A stretch of 64,000 nt of DNA. Source: Cupriavidus sp. P-10. Lineage in GTDB: Bacteria; Pseudomonadota; Gammaproteobacteria; Burkholderiales; Burkholderiaceae. The stretch is from positions 992,001 through 1,056,000 of the forward strand of contig NZ_AP025170.1 in assembly GCF_003402535.2 (NCBI RefSeq), written 5' to 3'. The notes under the pieces are model-generated. The model had not been told where the DNA came from, searched no databases, and worked only from the letters and a program-made list of their open reading frames with translations. Positions 49,437 through 57,923 of the stretch are shown here, piece by piece. Both the position numbers and the translations under genes were made by a program. The first letter of the stretch is position 1. Every line of letters begins with the position of its first letter.

Positions 49437-51329
49437 ATGGCCCACTTTGACCTCAATTCGATGGTGTGGCGGAGCACGCTGGCCCTGACCACGGCCGCGC
49501 TGCTTGGAGCGTGTGGAACGCAGGGCGGAGGGACAGGGACGCCCGCCGCGTCCGCTGCGCCAGCTGCCGCACCGGCCGCGGCAGCGCCCGCGGCGGCCAT
49601 GCCGCCGGCTCCGGAGGTCGCCTCCGGCTACCGCGCCGGCATGTCGACGGTCCATGCGCAGCGCCATATGGCCGCCGCGGCCAATCCGCTGGCCACCGAG
49701 GCCGGGCGCGCCATGCTGCGCCAGGGCGGCTCGGCCATCGATGCCGCCATCGCCATGCAGGCCGTGCTGACGCTGGTGGAGCCGCAGGCCACCGGCATCG
49801 GCGGCGGCGCCTTCATCATGTACTGGGACGGCAAGCGCGTGCAGGCCTTCGACGGCCGCGAGACCGCACCCGCCGGCGCCACTGAAAACATGTTCATGCG
49901 CCCCGACGGCAAGCCGATGGAGTTCAGCGAAGCGCAGATCGGCGGGCGTTCGGTCGGCACGCCGGGCGTGATGCGCGCGCTGGAGATGGCGCATCGGCAG
50001 CACGGTCGCCTGCCATGGGCCAAGCTGTTCGAGCCGGCGATTTCCCTGGCGGAGAAGGGCTTCCCGATCTCGCAGCGCCTGTACACGCAGGTTGCCGCCG
50101 ACAAGTTCCTGGCCAATTCGCCGGAAATGGCTGCGTACTTCCTCGATGCGCAGGGCAAGCCCAAGCCGGCCGGCACGGTGCTGAAGAACCCCAAGCTCGC
50201 ACAGACGCTGCGCGATATCGCCCGGCGCGGTGCCGGCGTGCTGTACGGCGGCCCGATCGCGCAGGACATCGTCACCAAGGTGAACGGCGGCACCAACGCC
50301 GGCTCGCTGTCGATGGCCGATCTGCGCAACTACAAGGCCAAGCAGCGCGTGCCGGTCTGCACCGACTACAAGCGCTGGAAGATCTGCGGCATGCCGCCGC
50401 CGTCGTCAGGCGGTATCGCCATTGCGCAGATCCTGGGCACGCTGCAGGCGCTGGAGACCAAGAATCCCAAGTACGCGCTGGCCGCGCTCAAGCCGCAAAA
50501 CGTCAACACGCCCGCGCAGGTGGAAGCCAATCCTGACGCGGTCCACGCGATCGCCGAAGCCGACCGCCTGGCCTATGCGGACCGCGGCCTGTATGTGGCC
50601 GATTCCGACTTCGTGCAGATCGACGTGGCTGGCCTCGTCAACCCGAACTACCTCGCGTCCCGCGCCGAGCTGATCAGCGACAAGAGCATGGGCAAGGCGC
50701 AGCCGGGCGTACCGCCGGGGCCTGCGGTGGCGTATGCCCCCGACCGCTCGCCGCCGCGCATCTCCACCTCGCAGATCGTGGCGGTCGATGACCGCGGTGG
50801 CGCGATCTCGATGACCACCACGATCGAGTCGTACTTCGGCTCGCATCTGATGGTGCGCGGGTTCATGCTGAACAACCAGCTGACTGACTTCTCCTTCGTG
50901 GCGAGCGAGAACGGCAAGCCGGTGGCTAACCGCGTCGAGCCGGGCAAACGCCCGCGTTCGTCGATGGCGCCGACGCTGGTGTTCGACCGCCAGACCGGGC
51001 AACTCGTGGCCACGGTTGGTTCGCCTGGAGGTTCGCAGATCATCGAGTATGTGTCCAAGACGCTGGTTGGCATGCTGGACTGGAATATGGATCCGCAGGC
51101 TGCGATCGGGATGGGTAACTTCGGCAGCCGCAATGGGCCTACCGAGGTGGAGAAGGGGCTGGTGTCGCCGGGGCTGGTGCAGGCGCTGCAGCAGCGTGGG
51201 CATCAGGTTGCCGAGATTGAGATGACCAGCGGGACGCAGGCTATCGTGCGCCGGCAGGGGCCCGATGGGAAGGTGGTGTGGGCTGGCGGCGCGGACCCGC
51301 GGCGGGAAGGGGTGGCGTTGGGGGATTAA
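49437..51329 (+). CDS. Gamma-glutamyltransferase-like lipoprotein, second copy
   Basis: A 630-aa paralogue of the protein at 24396-26441. The lipobox LLGAC (Cys at residue 26) implies membrane anchoring. The fold motifs are kept (GIGGGAFIMYWDGK; FDGRETAPAGATEN; MPPPSSGGIAIAQ; RPRSSMAPTLVFD). At the autoprocessing site the usual Thr-Thr-His is Thr-Ser-Gln (ISTSQIVAVDDRGG); the nucleophile Thr (about residue 444) remains. CCAGGAGACATCGC fixes the start. Activity or substrate may differ from the first copy. Confidence 0.88.
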   Translation: MAHFDLNSMVWRSTLALTTAALLGACGTQGGGTGTPAASAAPAAAPAAAAPAAAMPPAPEVASGYRAGMSTVHAQRHMAAAANPLATEAGRAMLRQGGSAIDAAIAMQAVLTLVEPQATGIGGGAFIMYWDGKRVQAFDGRETAPAGATENMFMRPDGKPMEFSEAQIGGRSVGTPGVMRALEMAHRQHGRLPWAKLFEPAISLAEKGFPISQRLYTQVAADKFLANSPEMAAYFLDAQGKPKPAGTVLKNPKLAQTLRDIARRGAGVLYGGPIAQDIVTKVNGGTNAGSLSMADLRNYKAKQRVPVCTDYKRWKICGMPPPSSGGIAIAQILGTLQALETKNPKYALAALKPQNVNTPAQVEANPDAVHAIAEADRLAYADRGLYVADSDFVQIDVAGLVNPNYLASRAELISDKSMGKAQPGVPPGPAVAYAPDRSPPRISTSQIVAVDDRGGAISMTTTIESYFGSHLMVRGFMLNNQLTDFSFVASENGKPVANRVEPGKRPRSSMAPTLVFDRQTGQLVATVGSPGGSQIIEYVSKTLVGMLDWNMDPQAAIGMGNFGSRNGPTEVEKGLVSPGLVQALQQRGHQVAEIEMTSGTQAIVRRQGPDGKVVWAGGADPRREGVALGD

Positions 51330-51352
51330 AGGGGGAGGGCAGTTTTTCTGTC

Positions 51353-51450
51353 GTGGTCGCTGCTGGTGACATGCTGTCCGCCTTTGAACCGCCTGGTTCC
51401 GCCCTCCTGGGCGGTTCAACGGCCGACAGCATGTCACCAACCGCGACCAC
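51353..51450. terminator. Very long inverted repeat between convergent genes
   Basis: Two 41-bp arms (51353-51393 and 51410-51450) match at 37 of 41 positions around a 16-nt loop. The inner edge is TTTGAACCGCC/GGCGGTTCAA. It lies between the second ggt and the convergent kinase gene, where it would form a strong hairpin in both transcripts. It is much longer than an ordinary terminator and lacks a T-run at its ends. Confidence 0.75.
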
Positions 51451-51471
51451 AGCGTCAGAGCCTAACTCCAG

Positions 51472-52548
51472 TCAACCCTTAGCCTTCTTCGCATACTCCC
51501 ACCCCATCTCCGCCATCGGCCGCGCCCGCTTGCCCGCATCAGTAGCCTGCGCCGACGAAGCCGTCCCATCCACCACGCGCTTCATGATCCCCTGCAGGAT
51601 CCCGGCAATACGGAACATGCTGAAGGCCAGATAGAAATTCCAGTCGCCAGTGATTGCACGCCCGGTACGCTGCTCATACATGCGCCGATACGCAGCTTCA
51701 TCGGGAATCCCCAGCCCCGCATAGTCCAGCCCCGCAATCCCACGGAACTGCCCCGGCGCGATATGCCAGCTCATGCAGTGGTAGCTGAAGTCCGCCATCG
51801 GGTGCCCCAGCGTGGACAGCTCCCAGTCCAGCACCGCCAGCACCCGCGGCTCGGTCGGATGGAACATCAGATTGTCGAGCCGGTAATCGCCATGCACGAT
51901 CGACGTCAGGTCCGCGTCTTCCTGCGGAATATGCTGAGGCAGCCAGTCAATCAGCGCGTCCATGGCCGGGATCGACTCCGTCTCGGACAGCTTGTATTGC
52001 TTGCTCCACCGCTCGATCTGGCGCTGGAAGTAGTTGCCGGGCTTGCCGTAGTCGCCCAGCCCGATGGCGTTGTAGTCGACCGTGTGCAGCGCGGCGATGA
52101 CGCGGTTCATCTCGTCATAGATGGCGCCGCGCTCCACGTTGCCCATGCCGGGCAGCGACTGGTCCCACAGCACGCGGCCGGCGACAAACTCCATGATGTA
52201 GAAGGCGCGGCCGATCACAGATTCGTCTTCGCACAGCGCGTACATGCGCGCCACCGGGACATCGGTGCCGGCAAGGGCGGCCATCACGCGGTATTCGCGC
52301 TCGATGGCGTGCGCGGACGGCAGCAGCTTGCTCTTGGGGCCGGGCTTGGCGCGCATCACGTAGGTCTGCCCCGGCGTGACCAGCTTGAAGGTCGGGTTGG
52401 ACTGCCCGCCCTTGAACTGCTCGACGGTCAGCGGGCCGGCGAAACCCTCTACGTGCTGGCGCATCCAGGCTTCCAGCGCGTCGGTGTCGAAGCGTTGCTG
52501 GTCTGCCACCGGGCGCGTGCCCTCGAAGTGCGATACGTTGCTCGTCAT
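51472..52548 (-). CDS. APH-family kinase, ACAD10/11 kinase-domain type
   Basis: A 358-aa phosphotransferase of the aminoglycoside-kinase (APH) fold. It follows the N-terminal domain of animal ACAD11 closely: FKGGQSNPTFKL, KLLPSAHAIEREYRVMAALA, the catalytic loop HGDYRLDNLMFHP and the metal-binding DWELSTLGHPMADF. It is not a typical antibiotic-resistance enzyme; the family phosphorylates acyl-CoA hydroxyls. The ATG at 52548 has ACGGAGACAGC upstream. Last gene of a four-gene operon; the matching dehydrogenase is 8.5 kb away at 41755-43017. Confidence 0.88.
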   Translation of the reverse strand: MTSNVSHFEGTRPVADQQRFDTDALEAWMRQHVEGFAGPLTVEQFKGGQSNPTFKLVTPGQTYVMRAKPGPKSKLLPSAHAIEREYRVMAALAGTDVPVARMYALCEDESVIGRAFYIMEFVAGRVLWDQSLPGMGNVERGAIYDEMNRVIAALHTVDYNAIGLGDYGKPGNYFQRQIERWSKQYKLSETESIPAMDALIDWLPQHIPQEDADLTSIVHGDYRLDNLMFHPTEPRVLAVLDWELSTLGHPMADFSYHCMSWHIAPGQFRGIAGLDYAGLGIPDEAAYRRMYEQRTGRAITGDWNFYLAFSMFRIAGILQGIMKRVVDGTASSAQATDAGKRARPMAEMGWEYAKKAKG

Positions 52549-52598
52549 GCTGTCTCCGTTGGTTTTCTGTTCGGGTTCGGTTGGATGGCTTGGGTGAC

Positions 52599-53324
52599 TC
52601 AGGCGGCCGGCTGGCGTCCGCGCAAATACTGGTGCAGCAGCACTTCCATGGTGGTGTGGCGCGAGCCGCTGTGGACGGGCGTCGGCGGCGAGTAGTTGGT
52701 CATGCGCACCACCCAGTCGAGCGGGCCGTCGCCCATGTCGAGCACATTGATGCAGCCCGCCGTTTGCAGCAGCGAGCCGAACAGCACGCGCCGCCCGCAG
52801 GTGATGGCCTGCGACAGGATGGCGCGGTTGGTGCCCCCATGCAGCACCATCAGCACGGTGTCCCATTCCGGGTCGGCGCGCAGGCGATCCAGCCCGGGCA
52901 GCACGCGGTCGAGAAAGGCGCCGATGGTCTCGCCGTTGAGGAAGCGCTTGTCTTCGGGGACTTCGCCTTCAAAGGCGCCGACGAAGGCGTCGCGCAGGTC
53001 GGCGTCGGCAATTGCGGACAGGTCGCCGCCGCGGATTTCCTGGAACTCCGGCCAGACCTCGGGCACCACGTCGTCCATGTCGGGCAGTTCGGCCAGCACC
53101 CCCTCGGCAGTCTCGACCGTGCGCGGCAGGCCGCTGACGATGACGCGGTCGAAACGGATCTGCTCGGCGGCAAAGGCGCGTCCGGCGGCGGTAGCCTGCA
53201 TGCGGCCGGTTTCGTTGAGCGGCACCATCTCCGGCAGGGCGGGGCGCCCGCCTTCATCGAAGTACGAAACGGCACCGTGGCGCATCAGATAGATGCGGCG
53301 ACGCGAGGACGGCGGCAATTCCAT
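52599..53324 (-). CDS. Histidine phosphatase family protein
   Basis: A 241-aa phosphoglycerate-mutase-like phosphatase. The catalytic Arg-His-Gly is at residues 15-17 (RIYLMRHGAVSYFDEGG) and the second active-site His is in TVLMVLHGGTNRAIL. It sits between an enoyl-CoA hydratase and the APH-type kinase, 50 bp upstream of the latter, with GGAGACAACGC before its ATG. It may remove phosphate from an intermediate of the same pathway; the substrate is unknown. Confidence 0.85.
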   Translation of the reverse strand: MELPPSSRRRIYLMRHGAVSYFDEGGRPALPEMVPLNETGRMQATAAGRAFAAEQIRFDRVIVSGLPRTVETAEGVLAELPDMDDVVPEVWPEFQEIRGGDLSAIADADLRDAFVGAFEGEVPEDKRFLNGETIGAFLDRVLPGLDRLRADPEWDTVLMVLHGGTNRAILSQAITCGRRVLFGSLLQTAGCINVLDMGDGPLDWVVRMTNYSPPTPVHSGSRHTTMEVLLHQYLRGRQPAA

Positions 53325-53414
53325 GCGTTGTCTCCTTGTGTTGTGCTGGCGTGCCCGTCTGCTGCGGGCTTGCCATGAAGACGGGCAGTGGCCCGTCCGT
53401 GTCCTTCAGGTCCG

Positions 53415-54194
53415 TCAGCGGTATTGCGGCTTGCGCTTCTCCAGGAACGCGCTGATGCCTTCGCCGCCATCGGGGTGATGCAGTGCGGCGACAAAGTTGT
53501 CGCGCTCGGCGAGGAGGTGTTCGTCGAGCGATGCCGTGGCCGCGTAGTTGATCAGGCCCTTGATGCGGCCGACCGCGTGCGGCGATTGCCTGGCCAGCCC
53601 CGCGGCCAGCCGCAGCGACTCGGCCACCGCCTCGCCCGGCGGCGTGACGCGGTTGACGAGGCCAAACTGGGCCAGCCGCTCGGCGCTGACCGGCTTGCCT
53701 TCCATCATCATCTCGCTGGCGAGCTGGCGCGGCAGGGCGCGCGCCAGTTCGTACGAGCCGCCGCCGTCGGGCGTGAGGCCGACCGAGACATAGGCCATCA
53801 CAAACTTGGCGTCGCTGGCCGCGACCACGAAGTCGCACGCCAGCACCAGCGACAGGCCCGCGCCGGCGGCCGCGCCTTCCACCGCCGCGATGATCGGCTT
53901 GGGAAAGGCGTGCAGTGAACGGATAAAGCCGTTCAGCACTTCGATGCTGGCGGCCTGGACCTCGGGCGGCTGGCTGCGGTTGCCGAGCAGCCGGTTCAGG
54001 TTGCCGCCGGCGCAGAACATGCCGTCGGCGCCGGTGAAGATCACCGCGCGGATCGAATCGTCGGCGGCGGCCGCATCCAGCGCCGCCTTCGAGCCCGCAT
54101 AAATGTCCGGGTGCAGCGCGTTGCGCGCCTCGGGGTTCGAGATGGTCAGGACCAGCGTCGAATCGACGCGTTCGGAAAGCAGTTGTGCGGGCAT
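53415..54194 (-). CDS. Enoyl-CoA hydratase/isomerase family protein
   Basis: A 259-aa crotonase-fold protein. The oxyanion-hole segments are visible (ADGMFCAGGNLNRLL; EGAAAGAGLSLVLACDFVVA). The following GLTPDGGGSYELARALPRQL is typical of the PaaG/oxepin-CoA hydrolase-like branch rather than classical crotonase with two catalytic glutamates. It is 48 bp downstream of the 3-hydroxyacyl-CoA dehydrogenase gene and very likely co-transcribed. Confidence 0.87.
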   Translation of the reverse strand: MPAQLLSERVDSTLVLTISNPEARNALHPDIYAGSKAALDAAAADDSIRAVIFTGADGMFCAGGNLNRLLGNRSQPPEVQAASIEVLNGFIRSLHAFPKPIIAAVEGAAAGAGLSLVLACDFVVAASDAKFVMAYVSVGLTPDGGGSYELARALPRQLASEMMMEGKPVSAERLAQFGLVNRVTPPGEAVAESLRLAAGLARQSPHAVGRIKGLINYAATASLDEHLLAERDNFVAALHHPDGGEGISAFLEKRKPQYR

Positions 54195-54242
54195 GGGGGC
54201 GGACTCTGTAAAACCGGACTCTGAAAACGATAAGGGACGGGC

Positions 54243-55766
54243 TTACTGCTCTTCGGCCAGCAGCGACAGGCCGAGGCCGGCGCGGCGCCACAGCCACGGG
54301 CTCGGGCGGTAGCGCATGTCGCCGGTCAGCGCTTCCATGTTGCGCAGCGTCTCCAGCACCAGTTGCGGGCCGACCGCGTCGCCCAGCGCCAGCGGGCCCT
54401 TCGGGTAGCCGAGGCCGAGGTTCACGGCGAGGTCGATGTCCGCCGGCGTGGCGATGCGTTGCTGCGCGATATCGCTGGCGATATTGATGATGCAGCAGAG
54501 CACGCGCTGCGCGACGAAGCCGGCCGAGTCGCGGATCAGCGTCACTGGCACGCCGTCGCTGGCAAACAGGCCATGCGCGGCGTCACGCGCGGCGGCGCTG
54601 GTGGCCGGCGTGGTCATCAGCGTGCGGCGCCTGGTGGCCTCGAACGGCAGCAGGGTGTCGATGGCGACGGTGCGGGCCGGGTCCAGGCCTTGTTGCAGCA
54701 CGCTGGTGGTAGCGTCCAGGCCCAGCGGCGTGACGACGATCAGCGCGTCGGCCGACGGCTTGTTGCCGCCTTCCGGGATCACGCCGAGCGCGCCCAGAAG
54801 CCTGGTCACCATGGCGTGGCCGCGCTCGCTGTCGTGGCTGACCCACACGCTCGACGGGCGCGCGCTCGGCACCACGGCGGCGGCAGGCACCTGCTTCTGG
54901 CCATCGGCGTACGCATAGAACCCGGCGCCGGCCTTGCGGCCGATCAGCCCGCCGACCGCGCGGATCGCGGTGATCGGCGACGGACGGTAGCGCGGCTCCT
55001 GGTAGAACTGGTTGTAGATCGACTCCATCACCGGGTGCGACACATCCAGCCCGGTCAGGTCCATCAGCTCGAACGGGCCCATGCGGAAGCCGGCCTGCTC
55101 GCGCATGATGTTGTCGATGTCGGCAAACTCGGCCACGCCTTCCTGCGCGACCTTCAGGCCCTCGATGTTCATGCCGCGGCCGGCATGGTTGACGATAAAG
55201 CCCGGCATGTCCTTGCAGCGCACCGGCGTATGACCCATGCGCCGCGACAGCGCCATCAGCGCGTCGCCCACAGCGGGGTCGCCCGACAGGCCGTCGATGA
55301 CCTCGACCACCTTCATCAGCGGCACGGGGTTGAAAAAGTGATAGCCGGCGACGCGGCCCGGGTGTTTGGCACCCACGGCGATCGCGGTGATCGACAGCGA
55401 CGAGGTGTTCGAGGCGATGATGGCGTCTTCGCGCAGGATCGCTTCCAGCTTTGCGACCAGGTCGCGCTTGACTTCCAGCTTCTCGACGATGGCTTCGACC
55501 ACCATGTCGCTGTTGGCCAGGTCTTCCAGCGCGGCGCACGGCTTGACGCGGGCCAGCGTCGCCTCGGCGTCGGCGGCGCTGATCTTGCCCTTGTCGGCGA
55601 GCTTGGCCAGCGTGTCCTGCAGGTACTGGCGGGCGGCGGCCACAGCTTCCGGGTTGGCGTCGTACAGGTTGACGGTCAGGCCAGCCTGGGCGGCGATCTG
55701 TGCGATGCCGCGGCCCATGGCGCCGGTGCCGACGACGCCCAGCGTGTCGATGGTGAAGGTGCTCAT
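54243..55766 (-). CDS. 3-hydroxyacyl-CoA dehydrogenase, PaaH-like
   Basis: A 507-aa NAD-dependent dehydrogenase of the long PaaH/PaaC type. A Rossmann motif (GVVGTGAMGRGIAQIAAQAG) is at the N-terminus, followed by SNTSSLSIT, the catalytic His region AGYHFFNPVPLMKVVEVI, and a duplicated C-terminal helical domain. The start is MSTFTIDTL at 55766, or the preceding Met codon at 55769, with GGGACA upstream. First gene of the operon running down to 51472; a palindromic operator-like site is 30 bp upstream. Confidence 0.9.
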   Translation of the reverse strand: MSTFTIDTLGVVGTGAMGRGIAQIAAQAGLTVNLYDANPEAVAAARQYLQDTLAKLADKGKISAADAEATLARVKPCAALEDLANSDMVVEAIVEKLEVKRDLVAKLEAILREDAIIASNTSSLSITAIAVGAKHPGRVAGYHFFNPVPLMKVVEVIDGLSGDPAVGDALMALSRRMGHTPVRCKDMPGFIVNHAGRGMNIEGLKVAQEGVAEFADIDNIMREQAGFRMGPFELMDLTGLDVSHPVMESIYNQFYQEPRYRPSPITAIRAVGGLIGRKAGAGFYAYADGQKQVPAAAVVPSARPSSVWVSHDSERGHAMVTRLLGALGVIPEGGNKPSADALIVVTPLGLDATTSVLQQGLDPARTVAIDTLLPFEATRRRTLMTTPATSAAARDAAHGLFASDGVPVTLIRDSAGFVAQRVLCCIINIASDIAQQRIATPADIDLAVNLGLGYPKGPLALGDAVGPQLVLETLRNMEALTGDMRYRPSPWLWRRAGLGLSLLAEEQ

Positions 55767-55795
55767 CATTTGTCCCAAAAGTTGTGGTTAAATTA

Positions 55796-55807
55796 GCACG
55801 ATCGTAC
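55796..55807. promoter_or_regulatory. Operator-like palindrome upstream of the 3-hydroxyacyl-CoA dehydrogenase
   Basis: GCACGATCGTAC, in the context TTAGCACGATCGTACG, is a near-perfect palindrome around ACGATCGT. It resembles TTTAGCACGACCGTTC at 15639-15654, which overlaps the promoter of the other dehydrogenase operon. The AT-rich surroundings suggest the divergent promoters lie here. Confidence 0.5.
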
Positions 55808-55952
55808 GTTTTTTGCACCTTTCCGAACAGACCGGAAGGGCAGGCGGCGTGCGCTGATCGGCCAGCCCGGACACGGCAGGCTCCGGATGGGCCACAATCC
55901 CCCTCAGACCCGCGACGCGCGGGCGACCATTCCAACAACGGAGAGAGACGAC

Positions 55953-56597
55953 ATGCTGAAGCTCTGCGGCTTTGCCGCCAGCAACTACTACAACAAAGTG
56001 AAGCTGGCGCTGCTGGAAAAGAACGTGCCGTTCGAAGAGGTGCTGGCATGGATCGGCGAAACCGACCCGTCTGCATCGCCCGCGGGCAAGGTGCCCTACA
56101 TGATCACCGAATCCGGCTCACTGTGCGAGTCGGAAGTCATCGTCGAATACCTGGAAGCGGCCTTCCCCCAAACGCCGCTGCTGCCGAAGGATCCGCTGCA
56201 GGCAGGCAAGGTGCGCGAGATCGTCACCTTCCTGGAGCTGTACCTGGAACTGACCGCACGCGAGCTGTATCCGGAAGCGTTCTTCGGCGGCAAGGTCAGC
56301 GACGGCGTCAAGGAGCGCCAGCACAAGCTGCTGACGCGCTATATCCCGGCGTTTGCCAGGCTGGCCAAATTCTCGCCGTATATCGCCGGCGAAAGCTTCA
56401 CGCTGGCCGACTGCGCGGCAGCCGTGCACCTGCCGCTGGTGTCGTCGTGCACCAAGATCATCTATGGCACGGATATGCTGGCTGACCTGCCGGTCAAGGA
56501 TTACCTGAAGACGCTGTCGCAGCGCGAGTCGGTGCAGCAGGTCAATGCGGACCGGAAGGCGAATACCGAGCTGATGATGAGCCGGAGCAAGAAGTAA
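55953..56597 (+). CDS. Glutathione S-transferase family protein
   Basis: A 214-aa GST. N-terminal thioredoxin-like domain: MLKLCGFAASNYYNKVKLAL, then AGKVPYMITESGSLCESEVI (glutathione-binding Pro and Glu-Ser). The C-terminal helical domain is complete (ESFTLADCAAAVHLPLVSSC). ACGGAGAGAGACGAC gives the start. It is divergent from the 3-hydroxyacyl-CoA dehydrogenase and ends in a strong terminator, so it forms a single-gene unit. Confidence 0.88.
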   Translation: MLKLCGFAASNYYNKVKLALLEKNVPFEEVLAWIGETDPSASPAGKVPYMITESGSLCESEVIVEYLEAAFPQTPLLPKDPLQAGKVREIVTFLELYLELTARELYPEAFFGGKVSDGVKERQHKLLTRYIPAFARLAKFSPYIAGESFTLADCAAAVHLPLVSSCTKIIYGTDMLADLPVKDYLKTLSQRESVQQVNADRKANTELMMSRSKK

Positions 56598-56619
56598 GCG
56601 TCCAGCGCCTTTACGAGAC

Positions 56620-56660
56620 AAAGCAAAACGCCCACGAGCAATCGTGGGCGTTTTGCTTTT
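56620..56660. terminator. Strong bidirectional terminator
   Basis: An 18-bp perfect stem (56620-56637 with 56642-56659), GCAA loop, A-rich left edge and T-rich right edge, between the GST gene (+) and the aminotransferase gene (-). The symmetric A/T flanks allow it to work for both convergent transcripts. Confidence 0.9.
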
Positions 56661-56681
56661 GGCCGGATGCCGGGCGCTTGC

Positions 56682-57854
56682 TTATAGCTTGGCGAGCCGT
56701 TCCAGCGCCAGCGCCAGCGTCTCTTCCTTCTTCGCAAAGCAGAACCGCACCACGCCTGACTCACGCGGCTGCGTATAGAACGCCGACACCGGAATCGCCG
56801 CCACGCCGATCTCGCGCGTCAGCCACATGGCGAAGTCCGCCTCGCTCAGGTCGGAAATGGCCGAGTAGTCGACGCACTGGAAGTAAGTGCCATCCGACGG
56901 CAGCAGCTTGAAGCGCGAACTGGCCAGCCCGGCACGGAAGAAATCGCGCTTGGCCTGGTAGAACGCGGACAACTGCAGGTACGGCGCGGGATCGGCCATA
57001 TAGTCGGCCAGCCCGTGCTGCACCGGCGTGTTGACGGTGAACACGTTGAACTGGTGCACCTTGCGGAACTCTGCCATCAGCGCCACCGGCGCGGCCACGT
57101 AGCCGACCTTCCAGCCGGTCACGTGGTAGGTCTTGCCGAAGCTCGAGACCACGAAGCTGCGGCGCGCCAGTTCGGGATGGCGCGAGACCGATTCATGCCG
57201 CTGGCCGTCGTAGACCATGTGCTCGTAGACCTCGTCCGACAGCAGCAGGATGTCGGTGCCCGCCAGGATCTGCGCCAGCTTGTCCATGTCGCCCGCGCGC
57301 CAGATCGTGCCGGTCGGGTTGTGCGGCGTGTTGATGAGGATCATGCGCGTGCGCGGCGTGATCGCGGCGGCGAGCTTGTCGAAGGGCACGCGGAATTCCG
57401 GCGCCTCCAGCGTGACCGGCACCGCGGTGGCGCCTGCCAGTTCGATCGCCGGCAGGTAGCTGTCGTAGCAGGGCTCGAGCACGATGACCTCGTCGCCCGG
57501 ATGCACGGCGCACAGGATCGCGGTCAGGATGCCCTGCGTAGCGCCGGCGGTGACAGTGATCTCGGTATCCCAGCTGTATTGGTGGCCGTAGAGCGCGGCG
57601 ATCTTGTCGGCGATGGCCTGGCGCAGGCGGGGCACGCCCGCCATCGGCGGGTACTGGTTATGGCCGGCGCGCATGGCCCCGGCGACCGCGTCGACGATCC
57701 TGGGGTCGCAATCGAAGTCCGGGAAACCCTGGCCCAGGTTGACGGCGTTCTTCTCGATGGCCAGGGCCGACATCACGGTGAAGATCGTGGTGCCGACGGC
57801 GGGCAGGCGCGAGGGCGGCGGGGTCAGGGGAGCGAGCGTGGTGTCTGCGGACAT
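56682..57854 (-). CDS. PLP-dependent aminotransferase, class I/II
   Basis: A 390-aa fold-type I aminotransferase closest in pattern to the YbdL/KAT (methionine or kynurenine-type) group. Motifs: NLGQGFPDFDCDP, AGATQGILTAI, NTPHNPTGTIW, LSDEVYEHMVYDG, and the PLP lysine in SSFGKTYHVTGWKVGY (about residue 241). Substrate is uncertain. It is followed on the same strand upstream by a PIN gene, 69 bp away, but the two need not be linked. Confidence 0.9.
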   Translation of the reverse strand: MSADTTLAPLTPPPSRLPAVGTTIFTVMSALAIEKNAVNLGQGFPDFDCDPRIVDAVAGAMRAGHNQYPPMAGVPRLRQAIADKIAALYGHQYSWDTEITVTAGATQGILTAILCAVHPGDEVIVLEPCYDSYLPAIELAGATAVPVTLEAPEFRVPFDKLAAAITPRTRMILINTPHNPTGTIWRAGDMDKLAQILAGTDILLLSDEVYEHMVYDGQRHESVSRHPELARRSFVVSSFGKTYHVTGWKVGYVAAPVALMAEFRKVHQFNVFTVNTPVQHGLADYMADPAPYLQLSAFYQAKRDFFRAGLASSRFKLLPSDGTYFQCVDYSAISDLSEADFAMWLTREIGVAAIPVSAFYTQPRESGVVRFCFAKKEETLALALERLAKL

Positions 57855-57923
57855 GTTGCGGGCGTCAGTGCGGTAAGAGAAAGGCGCGCGTGCCGGATTG
57901 GCCCCGCGCGCGATGCGGCAATT

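Noticed and set aside
51472..52548. Aminoglycoside resistance gene
   Set aside because: The APH fold is present, but the detailed motifs and acyl-CoA operon context match the ACAD10/11 kinase group, not antibiotic-modifying enzymes.
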